A stretch of DNA of 64,000 nt. It comes from Aquila chrysaetos chrysaetos (lineage: Eukaryota; Chordata; Aves; Accipitriformes; Accipitridae). The stretch covers positions 32,177,120 to 32,241,119 of the forward strand of contig NC_044006.1 in NCBI RefSeq assembly GCF_900496995.4, written 5' to 3'. Both the position numbers and the translations under genes were made by a program. Under the pieces are notes generated by a model that made no database searches, had not been told where the DNA came from, and worked only from the letters and a program-made list of their open reading frames with translations. Position 1 is the first letter of the stretch, and the number at the start of each line of letters is the position of its first letter. This document shows positions 8,665 to 21,731 of this stretch, in pieces.

Positions 8665-11600
8665 CACAATATATGCAGTGGTGTGGATGGCTTGGCTGTA
8701 TTTTAAGCACAGGAAAAGCTGGGTCTACCGTTTTAAAACTCTTCCGCTTTCCGAAGACTATGAAATAACTAGTCCCCCAGGTGTTCACAGAGGCACAGCT
8801 CTGTCCTGGATGCATGTATTTTTCTATTGAAGATCTAGGTATAAAACTAACGCATTCACAAAAAGCCTCTGGGAATTAATGCTTGTAAGGCAAGTACTTC
8901 CTACTTGTTAGGAAACAAAATCTTGTTCACTCAATTAAAAATAGGTGGTTTTTCCTCTTCGCTCAGACCATATTATCTTGCTTTTCAGGGTGGGACTAGC
9001 TGGCAAGACCAGTCTAACCCAAGAGCATAGACCACAAGACCTGGGAGGGAAATGAAGCTTTGCCATAGCTATTTCCTTACCACCTGTATCCAGAGAGAAC
9101 ATACTGTGGTGCCAACCTTTACTGTCTTTGCTTAGTTGGTGGTTAAGGGTATAAGTCCAGACCCAGCAGAGAATATAGATATCTGCCATACATTTCTCTC
9201 CTGGTGAAATGTGCAGCCATCAGTTAGTCCCCATGGCTGTCTAGATTGTGCATAGAGGCAGAGAAGTGCCTCCAAATAGAATTCATTATATCCTCCTCAG
9301 AAATGCCAGCCACAGATAATGGAGGAGAAAATACTGAGGAGTAAGTTTTAATTCCTGTTTGTCTCTGGGGGGAAAGAGCCTTACTTCGTGTCATGGAGAA
9401 GCACCTTATTCCACTCAGGATGAGTGGTTTGTCCTTCTTTCCTGCAAGTGGGTGTCAGGGTCCTTTTTGGGAACTGGCAGAGGAAAATCACCCTTTGAAG
9501 CTGAGCAGGTGGCAGGTGTTTTATCCTTTTTGCCAATAACAAAGTCTGTTAAAACCTCTCTTCCATGACATAAGAGACCCAGATCCAGTTCTTGCCTCCT
9601 CCAGTGGGGATTCACATACATGCTTTCCATTTCCTACAACAATGTTGGGAACAACAGGCAATAAACTATTGTGAGTGGAGGGCTGGGGGAGTATTTTCTG
9701 TCTTTCCTGTTGAACTGAGCCCATTTTTGCATTTTCACCATTGCGTCTGTGGACTGATTTAATGTCATTTGGTGCTGAAATGGATATTTTTGTTTTGGAA
9801 TGAAAATTTTGATCAAAAATACCCATTCTGTTGCCAAATTTTCATCTTCTAGCAGCAGACTGATTTTTAAAAACACTTTTAGGTGGGGAGGTTTTTTAAA
9901 GTCTCTGCAGAAAGCAGATTCCTAGTCAATAACTGAATTTTCAAATTATGGAGAGTCCCAGTGTGTGATTTATGTTATGAGTGAAGTGAAGAATACATGA
10001 GATTCTACCTTTGTGTCTCATTTCCAGCCTTAGGAGAGCATGTATCTTGAAGCAACCTTAACTGTCACTAAAGAAAACAGTTATATGAATTTGTCGCATG
10101 AACTAATCCATTCATATTGTTAGCTTCAATGTATGAAAAAATTCTGCAAAGAATGAGTGAATTTTAATTTTGTCTGTGAAGTTTAGCTTTGTAAAATTTA
10201 TGACTGCAGAATTCAATTAAAGTCAGTGGAGTTGAGCCAGTAGAGAATTTGACCTCAAAAGAGGTCTCATGGTCTCTCATGGTCTCAATAGATCAGTTTG
10301 TTAGTGGGCTGTCAGTTCCTAGAAGTCAACTGCATTCGCCCTGGAAAACAGGAATAACTGTAAACAACTCTAGTAGAAGCTTTAAAAAAAAATTGTTTTC
10401 TTTCATGCCTGGGTTTTCTGTTTCATTGTGGGGCAAATGTACCCAGCTCTGAATTAGGCAAAATTGCCCTTCTGACTTGGAAAGTGTATTGGCATATCTC
10501 CAGGTAAAAGGGATGAGATAGGTATTACTTGGAAGAGGAGGGAAAAGGGATGAAATAACCGAGTGCAACAAATTTGCTGTGCATTTTCTGTCATTTTTAT
10601 CTCAGATATATGAGGTGCTTAATGAAAGCTGCGTCTCATAATACCACATTTCCACGCCCTTGGCAGCACTACAGAGGTCATATGTTCACACAGAACAATT
10701 CTTCGGTGACCTCTCTGATGTGCTGAGCACAAGCACACTTTTCTTTGCCCTGGGCATGCTGTACTTCTATTCCCACTTGTTTCTTCAATAAACATACATA
10801 TTGTGTCAGGTATAGAGAACTGCCAGTGGCCTCATTTCTGAAAGCTGCCTCTGTGTCTGTCTCAATATATCTCACTGAGGAGCCTGACAATTCAGGAGAG
10901 CACTTTTCATTTGAGTGGTCCCTTAATTTCCAGTCTATCACCTTTGGTGATCAGTGGCAGGAATGTGGACAACCCCTGCGGGCAGACATGACAGCAGTAG
11001 GTGTAATGTTTGTTGATTTTTGACCCTTCCTAGGTGACAGCAGCAAGCCCCTTTCCTGAAAGAGACCAGAATGGAATCATTGTGGTTTTACTTGAATGAA
11101 CTTTCTCTATTTTTTTGGTTTGCAATTAGGATGAGGTGGCACTAACAGTTACTTCTCCCGCTGGATTTTTCTTATGACTGTATGCAGGAATGGATGCAAT
11201 TTCCTCATAAGGTCAGGTTGTTCTAAAAGTCTGTGCAGAGTCATGCAGATGTATATAAATTAATTCAAAAGTGAATCCTATGTTTCTCAGAGTGTATAGG
11301 CTGGTCTTTAACTCTTGTTGGTTGTTAAATTCTGACCCTGAAAGCTTAATTCCCATCATTTTCTCAGGTGTTTGATCATCCCAAAGCCTTGCAAAGTTAT
11401 ACCTAGTGCGTATTAAAGGTCTGCTAGAAGCATGAAGCAGTGGCCAGAGGGACGTGCAGGAGGTGGTCCGTGGGTCACAGATCGGGTCCAAGGCAAGTGT
11501 TGTCTGTCAGACTCCTAAAAAGACTTGGAGATTCAAATTCACGTCTGGGTCAGAAAGCTCTGCCAAGGCCTGACTGTAAAAGTGATACATGTAAATAAGC

Positions 11601-14600
11601 TGATTAAGAGACAGTTTAGTAGTGATGAAATTCAACATGTGCAGGGAGCCAGCAAAAAGCCTCCGTACCCCATCACGCTCCCATTAAGCTCTTCTTTTGA
11701 CTGCTGTATGCACCCCGTGAAACAACATTTCACCTACAGCAAAGACCATATATACACACCGAGATTTTTTTCTGTGATGCTGTCGGAGTCCGATATTCTC
11801 TGACCAGGCTCCTTCAGATATTCCACAAGGAGGGTTTAATGTTTAATATCAAATGGACTTATTCGATATATTTTTACATATGATTTTGATTTAGAAGAGC
11901 AATAGTAGCAGTGTACCGAAGGCATAACACAAGCATGGTATCACAATAGTAATATACAGTGGAATCCCAATACAAATGTGATTCCCAGTCTCTGCATGCT
12001 CCACTGTGACCACGCTGGGTGTCCCCAGCCACCCAGCCTGTTTGGCGCGGCGCTTTGCTGCACGTACAGCCTGGCCTTCAGGCCCGTGTTGTGCTGCACA
12101 AATCCCTTGGCCACAAGATAAACTTTGCAGTTAATTGTAGTGGAGGAGCCTGCAGGCAGCTCCCTCTTGGCATGGGTGATTAGCCCTCCTGCGTGTCCAT
12201 GCCGTTATCTAGGTGTGCGGCAGCAAGTTCTCATGTGAACATCCTTTCAGTTTGGCAGTGGAAATGATGAATAGAGTTGTTTCTTGTAAGAAAATCCTGT
12301 AGTAGCTCCAACAACCAAAATGGGGGAATAAATCCTCTTCGGAAGGATGTGTGGGGGTCGGAGGCCCATTTGATGCTACACCACCTGCAGTTCTCACCGG
12401 CTAACGGGACATAAGATCATCTATACCATTCTCTCCTCATAGAGTTAGCTATAATAAATAGCATTTTAAATGATACCTTACAGAGTCCATGTGCCTTTTT
12501 TACTGTTATCGTAATGGACTTGCACCTCCTGGTGCAACACAGGATGAAAGGCGGGGTGCCTGCAAATTTAATAATTGCTATTATTACCATAATTACTGCC
12601 CAGGCTTTTCTAGTCCTATTTGGGCTTACACATGCAGACTTAGGAATTTGAAGCAGCAACATTAGAGCATTTAATGTTTTCATTTTTCATCATTATACTA
12701 AAACTAATAACCTAATAGTAAGCAGTAGGCTAGCATAAACATACCCTCAAAAAACCCCAACAGCTGTAACACTGGATAAATATACCTCAGTTTATAAAAG
12801 AATCAAGCATGTCCCAGAGAATTAAAAAAAAAAGACATTTTTTGACAAGGTTTCTCTGTGCAAGTCTGGAACTTACTGAGAGAGCCAAGCCGATTAAACT
12901 AGACTGCTTCTGGCATTGGAGCTGCTGTTGAACTTTTAAGAAACAGACAGGCACCTTGTGGATTTGCTGGCTGCACGTGCACGGGCTCAAAAAGCCATCA
13001 AATACACTCAGGGGCAGAGAGGTCCATCAGGGGCTATTAGAGTGGATATGACATCTGGCTCAAGAAGTCTCTAAGGCCTGAGATGGCAGCAGCTGAGAGG
13101 GTATTTCAGAGGAATTACCCATGCATGGTAGCCCAGTCCCAACAGCCTTCTCATAGACATCTGCTCCTAGCAATGTTTAGAGACAAGACACATCCACCTT
13201 CCATCTGATCCCATATGTCTGTTAGTTCTTTTGATTTCTTTTGTCTTGGGAAAGCAGGGTTGAATTATTGAGGTGAAGGAAGAGAAGTGAAAAATACAGT
13301 ATTAAAGTATGCATAGGCATATTCCCGAAATACAGTTAACCTTGCTCAGCAGATAGAAGTCAAAGTGAAAATGTCTGTCTGGCAGCCTCTCACATTTAAA
13401 ACTTTGCATATACAGGTTTAGATAAAAAGCTATATATATACAGTACAATAAGAAGCTAATTTGTTCTTGGCAAATAAAATAGCTTTGAAACCGTAGATAA
13501 ATGATTTGTTTGTGTGTGGGTGATAATCGTTTGCACTGATGTGAAGCGACCTCAGAGAGGTCAGCTTTTGTCCTCATGGATCTTAATCAAAGTCAGCTGG
13601 ACCACGAGCATGTGCGGCTTCATGGAGCCCCATTTTGGATTTGTGATGATTAATGTTTTTTGTCACAGTTCTGCCCTGTACCCTGGCCAAATGAGGGCTC
13701 CACTGTTCTTGGCGCCATGCCTGTTCAGTGATAACCCTTTCCTCAGAGAGCTCACAGGACAGACCGTGACGAGGGGGGAAGATCAGAGAACAGTGCCCTG
13801 TCTGTTGTCACAGGGTAGCTGACTAGGGTTTAGGCCCAGTGCATTGAATCCCTGTCCATTATCCAGTGTTTGCAGACCACTAACCATGGCTCCCATGACT
13901 ATAATGAACCAATGACACTTAGGGCCTTTAGCTTTTGGTCATCTGGTACTGAGCAGTCATCCAAAAACTTTTAAAATCAGGCATTCAGTGGAAATGTTAG
14001 GTTCCTGGTACATTACTGTTTCCTTCTGCCTCTCCTTGACATTCCATGTTCCCACATCTCTTATTTCCCCAGGAAATAAGTATTCTGCCATCTGTCTTCC
14101 CCCTCTTGATGTCTGCCTTACTCCAAAGAATTATGTCCCCCCCCCCCCTTTTTTTTTTTCCAGAAACAGTCTACCAGGTACTATCTGCTTAAAATCCAAG
14201 CAATCATTCTAAACTTCTCTGGCTTTGAAGTCTGCTGCTGTTATTTCAGGCCAGAAGAAGGTCTGGAGGGCTCAAAGCTTGTCTACTTTTCCCAACTATC
14301 CCATCTTTACACAAGGTCTAGTACCAGATACTGCCTCCATCTACAGACTTGTCCTCCCCATGTACTTAGACCATCACAGCTGCAAGGGCACTTGTCTCTT
14401 CACGCTTACCCAGGATACAACAAAAAATATTTATCCTCACCATGCTGATGTACAACATGTGCCGTTTGTCTCTCTTCATATGTCCATAGTAGATTGGCAC
14501 ACATATGTTTTTTTAAGGGGAGGATTGTTTTGTCCTGAACTTATTTAAAGGAATCTGCCACCACTGGTAGATGGAAACATTTTGGAGGGAGGCCTTCCTT

Positions 14601-17403
14601 ATATGTGTGAGTCATTTGAGGAGGAAAACCATTTCACCAGAACAGTATGACCATTGGGAAGCGCTGAAGACGACTGAGCAAGGAGTGAAGCAAGACAGGT
14701 AAGAAGGTGCAGGATGCCTGTCATGCTGAGGGGCCAAAATGTGCATTTGGCTTTGGAGGAGGAACAGTGGGACAGGATACCGTTAGGATACCTGTCTTGG
14801 GAGACAGAGGAAGAAACTAATACCTAGGCAGACTGACACCAGCTTTCGAAGTGTTCATATGAAATTACCACCCTTCTTATTTTGTGCTTATACTGCTGAT
14901 ATGGCCAAGCAAGTAACTGCAGTGTTTGAGAGAGACAGCACTCTTGGGTGTGGCTGGTCTATACATCAGCTGCCTTTAACATGTCTGCCTTTGCTGTGCA
15001 GGTACAATGAATCCTATGGTTGACAGGGCCTATTGCTTAGGACTGACATAACAGACTCAAGTTACAGGCAGGATCTCTGTCACTTAGATTTTATATTGTC
15101 CCTGGCACTCATACTTACACCCAGGGCTGACTCAAGGCACAAAGCTGCCTGACGTAAGCCAGAGGTGCTGCCTTGAGAGGGTTCATAAACCCATCAGCCA
15201 ATGCTAAAACGGTGTGTCCGATGTGCCCTTATGGAGGTCATAAATATTCAGGGCACCAAAATGGAGACAAAAGGAATGAACAAAAGGAAAAATCACAGAT
15301 ATACCGAAACTGGATGCATTTTTCACATCCAGTGTATTATTTACCATTACTGTCATGAACTGGAGAGATGGTACTGTACTTTTGACTGCAAAGGTGAATG
15401 AAGATAATGAAACACAGTGAAGATTGCGGGAACATCGCAATCAACGTGCACCTTGCCCTCCAGCAGACCCAGCTTTGCACTCCAGTTAGCAAGGAGTTCT
15501 CTTCCCCCATACTGGATAAGAAAAAGCTTTTCAATCTGTTAGAATCAAACCCGTGATTTTAGTAAGTCTCTCTATATTTATTCAGTTGGTGAACAAACAA
15601 GCTATTTAGTGTAGGCTGTTTTCAAGGAGGAACTACATAAGGGTGAGTCTGAAAATTAGAAATGGTTGTTATAATCACTATTGCAGGAATCATTCTACTC
15701 CTTTGTGTGCTGGTTGTTTCCTCCCATGGGTTTCTTGTTCTGTACAACTGAGTTTAATGGCTAAAATTGCATTTCTGAGCCTATGAACAATCCTAAACAA
15801 TTGTGGTTTAATGTTAGTGCATAGAAAGCCATGAAAAGAACTTGTTACATTGACTCAGAGTTAGTGAAGTAAAGCAACAGTGATAACAATGCTGGCAGCT
15901 GGACTTGGAAAGAGTTGTAATAGAACTTTTTTCATCCACAGCTCTTGCACTCAAGGAGATAACCTGACCTGCATGGAATTGCAATGGAAAGGATTTTATT
16001 TAGGAATTGTAGAGTTCTCAGTCAATTTGGTCCATTCCTAGAAGAGCACAAAAAGGTGATAGAAATGTTGCTACAAGGACTACTTCATACTTTTTTGAAA
16101 ACATAGGGAATGAATCTCTTCTCCTGAACTAGCAGTTTGTCAGCAATTACTTCTGAACCATGAAAAGTGAAACATTATTCATTTAGAGTTGTCAGCCTCA
16201 CAGAAATATTCCATGTTGAGCAGTTTTTCACAAAGCAATTTTTAAAGGATTAAGTCCAAAGGAGTAGTTTCTGGAATTTATCCCCATTCATTGGAGATGG
16301 TGCATTTCTTTGAGTACAACAGTGAATTTCTTCTAAAAGCATGGTATGTATTTATCAGATTCCTGTGGTCAGTTTTATGACAATGGAATATATATGTCAG
16401 AACATAACATATGTTTGTAGGCATGGCTAAAAAAAAAATGAACAAGTTTGCTGCAAAGCTCTGTGAGCTTGGCTTGCAGCTTGAGGGCAGGGAGCAAGAG
16501 GGATGGGAACAGTCACTGTTACTCCTGGAGAGCTCCTCCCCTTCCAGCAGCATAGCATGGCTGTCCCACACCCTCTCCTGCTACAGCAGCTAGTTTGGCT
16601 TTCTAAAACTCAGGCATAGCAAAATAGACAAAGGGCTGTCTTTTTCTGCTGTCCCAGCAACCTGCTGCCCTAATTATGTGCTTATTTAGCCCGTGCCTAC
16701 AACTTGTGCTGCCTCATAACCATGTGATCAAGGCTGTCCCTGGGGGATTTTAATTGATTAAAGCAGCTCTTGATTCTTTGGACAAGAGATGCAAGGTATA
16801 AAGCTTTAAATCTCAGGAAGGGAAATAAATAGATTAGAAAGTATTTTGGTTCAGCTTCAGAATTAAATTCTTATCTGTTTCAAGACCGCACAAGAAGAAG
16901 ATGTGGACCGCAAAACTATTAGTAGCACAGAGTCATATATATGAGGCAGAAGATTCAAAAGCTGAATCTAAGACACATCATTAGCTTTACTGCTGCCATA
17001 AAGGAATAAAAACATAAACCAGCAAGTAGCTGTCTAAGGTAGTTCGAAGGAGCCATCAGTGAAACTCCGAAAGAGAAGAGGCAATGTCTATATCCAGCTG
17101 TTATTCAAAACTCAAAAAAGAGGGACAAACTGAATTTCTCATGCCATAGCTGTGAATTTGCTTTACGGGGTTTTTTTGTCTGTGATGACAGAAAACTATA
17201 GGGCAGTAGATGCTTCCAAAGATTATTAAAAATTAGTTTTGCCACTGTGTAAAAGAAACAAAAAACTGCATTCTTGATCTCTGAGGAGAATCACATGTGA
17301 CATTCTTCAAAAGGTAGATTTCAGCTGTGATTTGTGACTTCCTTGCTTGAAAACCTAGGGAGCTATCTTCCTAAATTTGGCAATTAACAAGGTATGCTGC
17401 TAT
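8665..17403. other. Intergenic DNA, no gene recognised
   Basis: I find no exon pattern or RNA gene in this stretch. A homopolymer junction of 12 C followed by 11 T lies at 14137-14159. A possible decayed LTR at 11781-12370 is described among the findings. Frames of up to about 107 codons occur but show no family motif. Confidence 0.55.
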
Positions 17404-17856
17404 AATCATAGAATCATACAATCATCTAGGTTGGAAAATACCTTTAAGATCATCAAGTCCAACCTAGCAGCGCCAAGTCCACCACTAAACCATGTCCCTA
17501 AGCGCCACATCTACACATCTTTTAAATACCTCCAGGGATGGTGATTCAACCACTTTCCTGGGCAGCCTGTTCCCAGTGCTTGACAACCCTTTCGGTGAAG
17601 AAATATCTCCTAATATTCAATCTAAACCTCCCCTGGGGCAACCTGAGGCTGTTTCCTCTTGTTCTATCGCATGTTACTTGGGACAAGAGACCAACACCAA
17701 CCTTGCTACAACCTCCTTTCAGGTCGTTGTAGAGAGCGATAAGGTCTCCCCTCAGCCTCCTTTTCTGCAGACTAAACAACCCCAGTTCCCTCAGCCCCTC
17801 CTCATAAGACTTGTGCTCTAGACCCTTCACCAGCTTCGTTGCTCTTCTTTGGATGC
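17404..17856 (-). mobile_element. CR1 LINE, 5'-truncated 3' end
   Basis: The + strand begins with AATCATAGAATCATACAATC, the reverse complement of the ATTCTATGATT tail of avian CR1. It continues with GTTGGAAAATACCTTTAAGATCATC and on through the typical 3'-end sequence to CTTCTTTGGATGC. It is about 450 bp and therefore heavily 5'-truncated, as most CR1 copies are. The open frames across it are CR1 3' region and not host genes. Confidence 0.95.
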
Positions 17857-18766
17857 ATAATATGCAGAATGTTCACCTGAAACAAATAGAAAATGTGCTT
17901 TTTGACTTGGAATAAAATGTTGGACACAAAAATGGCCTAGAAACTTTATTTCATTTAAATGTCCTGACTCCTGCTGGCCCAGGGGGTGCCAAATTCTTTA
18001 GACAGCTCTGCCTGCATTGCTAGTTCTCACAGTTGATCGTGAGGTAAAGAGGTGAACGTGAAGACAGGAGGTCTTTGGGAGCAGAAACTTAGTGAATGAA
18101 GGGTCTTTGTCAACACTGATGAAAAGTCCTGGGAAGAAAGTGTCCAGGAATATTGATGGAAATGATGAACTGAGCTAAAGGACTTCACGCCCTTCTGCTG
18201 ACATCAACACGAATGGTAAAAAAGGCAGTGAAAGCTTAGGAGGAAAGGGAGAAGCCGTTTGTTTACTGGACTTTGCAAAGAACGCACAGAAACAGGAGAC
18301 AGACCTTGCTCCTGCGAGCTTGCAAAATACCACGCAAGAAACCAGATTCATCTTACTGCAGCTACCAGTATCTTCTTACCTCCATTTTTACATTAGCACT
18401 TCTCTCCATTTCACCCTACTGCTCTCTCTTCAGAGAATATTTTGAGGCCTCTTAATATTCCAGCATCAAATGCTGTATGAGCATTACACAAGGAGCAGGT
18501 GCAGTTCTGTGGTCTCTTGAGATGTATAATCATCCATCCCCTCTCCTGATGTTGCTGCTGTGCTGTCACTCTATAGGGAAATGGAGCAGTATCTGCTGTG
18601 TATCCTGTGTAAATGTGATACCATAAATGCACTGCAGAAATGTGTCTGCAACAAACACTTTATTCATGTCCATAATATTTTCTAGTTTCTAGTGCTTTGC
18701 TATTGATCATAGCAACTGGTATTAATCTATGAATCTGCCAATATCAGTCATTGTCTTTTAACTCCA

Positions 18767-18985
18767 CATATTCATGCTCAATGGTAGCAAAAGCAATAAA
18801 TGTTTCCTTTGGGCTGTTGGCAATCCAGCTCATTTGTCATTTTTAAATGGACACCTGGGGCAGATTCTGTCCAAGCAAAACAAATCAATACAGTTAGTTA
18901 CACTAAATGCATTCAAACAAGAATACTTGAAGGGGGAGAAGAAAAAGGTGCTGCAGCAAAGGAAATGATGGAGAGGTACACATGC
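18767..18985 (+). repeat. Local duplication, copy A
   Basis: Shares an ordered series of blocks with copy B at about 19562-19795: TTCATG, ATGGTAGCAAAA, GCAATCCAGCT, TTGTCATTTT, AAATGGACACCTG, CAGATTCTGT, AATACAGT, AGAAGAAAAAG and GAAATGA. The offset is close to 790 bp and identity is about three quarters by eye. No coding potential is shared. Confidence 0.8.
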
Positions 18986-19561
18986 TACAGGCTTGGCGAA
19001 GGCTAGGGAAAATGGCAGCAAGTTTAAGCTATGCCTTCGGAGTGAGGAAGGGATTGAGGATCAGGTGAAGGAAACTATAAAAGGGACAATAGGACTGAGG
19101 AGGAAACTGAAGAAAGGCCAAAGAGGTAGGCTTAGGAAAAAAAGAAGATAAAGTAGTGGATTTAAGATGGGCCTCCAGGGTTGAACCAGAGGAACCGACG
19201 AAACCAGTTACCGTGCCACAGACACTGGGCAGGCCTGGAGAGGAGTCTTGTTTCTAGTTCATTTGATTCAGGACCAGTGTTCTGGACTTTGAAGCAGCTG
19301 GGGGATTTTATAGCCCATATCACTTATGCTGCTATCATGGCTTTAGTGTGGCAATAAAAGTCACAAGAAAAGCAGCTCGTGCAACAGCCCAGTGCTTGGA
19401 AATGGCGCAGAAAGAATCTCTTATGTCTGGTTTTATAGAAGTAGATAATATAGAAGGTAGGGTTTGTTTTCTTTGCAAGCATTAAATTTTAGTCACTGGT
19501 GGGGGTTAGTTGTAGCACTGGCTGAAGTGGGTGTCGATGTTTTTTTATTATTATTTCAAAC

Positions 19562-19795
19562 TGTTCATGTTGGATGGTAGCAAAAAGAATATGCTTTTCT
19601 GTGGGGTAAGCAATCCAGCTAGCTTGTCATTTTAAATGGACACCTGAGACAGATTCTGTTGCAGCAGAGCAGACCAATACAGTCAGTTGGACTACATGCA
19701 TTAAAACAAATACATTTCGATGGGAGAAGAAAAAGATGTCACAGGAACAGAAATGACACAGGAAAAAAGAAAGGCGTTACATGCAACAGCCATGG
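19562..19795 (+). repeat. Local duplication, copy B
   Basis: Second copy of the segment at 18767-18985, same orientation, with scattered substitutions and small gaps. It may be an old tandem duplication or two copies of an unrecognised dispersed repeat. Confidence 0.8.
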
Positions 19796-20569
19796 AATCA
19801 GGAGGGATGGGAGGCTTTGTGTTCACGTGCTAGATATATCTGAACTGATGCACCAAGACCATGATTAAACCAGCTTTAATAATGTGTTGTCATCAAAAAG
19901 AGGAAATTACCTCCACTCCCAAAATGAGCAGACTATGGAAGGCTGCTTATAGATGTCTCACAAGGCTGCAGCTGGTTCCTTGTTCTCCTTTCTTTATTCA
20001 AAGGCCAAAGATACTGTAATCCATTAAGATCATTATGAGAAAAGAAATCAAAGAGGTGCATTTAGTTTTTTAGATTATGTGAGTCTGAATCCTAGAACAA
20101 TAAGCAAATGGTGGCAAAGTGGTTGAAGTGTCTCACTGTGATTCCAGAGCTCATGCCTCTGGCAAACCCATCCTGCACGCCGCAGGATGATCCTTGGCTG
20201 TAGCTGATCACACAGGTCGGACAGGTGATGGGAGCAGGATATCACTGACGTTGGTTTTACGTATGTTTCCAGGTATGTGCTAGCTCCACTGAGCAGTCTA
20301 GGTTTGGCAAGAACTCCAGCAAGACTGCAAAACAGGTGGTGCCAGTACGCTTGAACTTGAATAGAAAGGTAGCCCTGAGACCGGGGGGCTACTAATTTCG
20401 GGGGGCTGAGAAAAGGCCTCCTGAGAAAGCACTTGTTCCTTTTCCAAGAGGCGGGGATACGCCATTCTTTCACCCGCAGTGTCATCTCTAGGCAAAACCC
20501 TCTTTCTGTCTTTGCTCAGGAAGGGAACTGAGGAATACGATTTAGGGACAGCCAACATCATCCTGCTGT

Positions 20570-21460
20570 ATCAGCTGCAGGCAAAGCCAGATCCGCGCTT
20601 CCGGAGAGCGGAGAGCCGCTGGCGAGGGGGAAAGGCGGCAGACGCGGCCGTGGTGCGGCAGTTTCTGCCGGCGGATGGTCGGTCCCAGCACGACCTCCCC
20701 CCACCGCCTCCGCCGCCGGAGCCTGTCCCCCGGCGGCCGTGCATGAGCCGGGCTGACGGGCAGGGACTGCACCCCGGCCCCCCCGGCCCTCCTCCCCGGC
20801 GGCGCACAGCGCCCCGCGCCAGGCACGGCCTCAGCCCGCGCCCCCCGGCTCCCCTCCTCATCTCTGGGTGCAGGAACGCTTCGGGTGCGTCGGCCTCCTT
20901 CCTCCACTCGAATCAATTCATCCGGATTTTCTACCTGCAACTTGTCTGGTTGGGGCCGTTTGTGGGGTTTTGTTGGGTTTGTATTTTTTTTTTTTTTAAA
21001 TCTATTTGGAAACACGGGAGCGGAGGGCGAGCGAGCCCCGAGTGACTCGCCACAACCCCCCTGCGGGGCGAGAGGCGCGGGCAGCCGCCACCTCCCCGCT
21101 CCCAGGGTGTCGTCCCGTCCCCCCCCGCCCCCCTTTTCTCCTCAGCCCGGGGCGGAGCGGGGAAGCCGCGGCTTACGGAGGTAGGTTGGGAGGCGGCGCG
21201 GGGCTGGCCGGCTGCGGGAGAAAGGCCGGCGGGGGGCCGGGGGACCCCCGGGGCGGGGAGGAGGCCCAACGGCCGCCGCCCCGCTGAGGCGAGGGGGGCG
21301 GGCGGCGGCGTCTCCCTGCCGCTCGTTTGGGGTTTGGTTTGGGGTGGGGGGGTGGAAACTTGGTGCTTTTTCGCAAATCGCGGTCGTTGTGTGAAGCTTT
21401 CTCACCCGGGACGACGGTGCGCTGAGGGAAAGCTCTGCGGTTTAGCCGCTGATTTTGGGG
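20570..21460 (+). promoter_or_regulatory. ENTPD3: CpG island, ENTPD3 promoter and exon 1
   Basis: A GC-rich, CpG-dense block in otherwise AT-rich surroundings, 0.2-1.1 kb before the first coding exon. A good splice donor, GAG|GTAGGT, sits at 21180/21181 and would end a non-coding first exon that splices to the acceptor at 21661. The transcription start cannot be placed from sequence alone. The many long frames in this block on both strands (for example 20479-21045 and 20542-21015) are products of low stop-codon density in GC-rich DNA. Confidence 0.75.
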
Positions 21461-21684
21461 GGCCGTGCGCTTGTTTTTACTTCATTTCTCCTCCGAAGGA
21501 AGGCCCGTGGAAACCTCCCCGCAAGTTTTCATTGCGGGCTTTAAAATGCTGCGGGTGTTGGGTTTTGGGTGTTTTGGTTTTTTTTTTTTCCAGCACTTGA
21601 AATCAACACTGGCGTGCAGACCACTTCTAAAATAAATGCTAATGCGTTTGTATCTCTCCAGTTATAGTGTGAAGAAAGATATTT

Positions 21685-21731
21685 ATGGTGCTTGCCTACC
21701 CACCCTATGAACAAACAGGTCAGTACCTAAA
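21685..21731 (+). CDS. ENTPD3: ENTPD3 coding exon 1 (N-terminal 15 codons)
   Basis: The exon probably runs from 21662 (after CTCTCCAG) to 21731, followed by a consensus donor GTAAGT at 21732. It encodes [15 protein letters not shown] and two bases of a lysine codon completed by the first G of the next exon. The EQTG...LK and following R-T-P pattern parallels EQAGLK and R-T-P of human NTPDase 3, which is why I accept this small exon and this ATG. An earlier GTCAGT donor at 21719 would give the wrong phase. Confidence 0.8.

Larger units (their letters stand above)
17857..20569. other. Intergenic DNA upstream of ENTPD3
   Basis: No gene recognised. It holds the two related segments at 18767-18985 and 19562-19795, described separately. 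GC content rises towards the CpG island at its right end. Confidence 0.55.

Noticed and set aside
17492-17830. Overlapping 94-109-codon frames on both strands
   Set aside because: They lie wholly within the 3' region of a CR1 LINE, which has no host coding role.
1-20569. Search for EIF1B, expected upstream from human gene order
   Set aside because: No frame or exon resembling it was found; it probably lies outside the window.
20479-21287. Long open frames in the ENTPD3 CpG island
   Set aside because: Same compositional effect; frames overlap on both strands and cross the probable exon 1 donor.
21662-21718. Shorter version of ENTPD3 exon 2 ending at the GTCAGT donor
   Set aside because: It would leave one base instead of two and shift the next exon out of frame; the GTAAGT donor at 21732 gives the correct phase and the LK residues seen in human.
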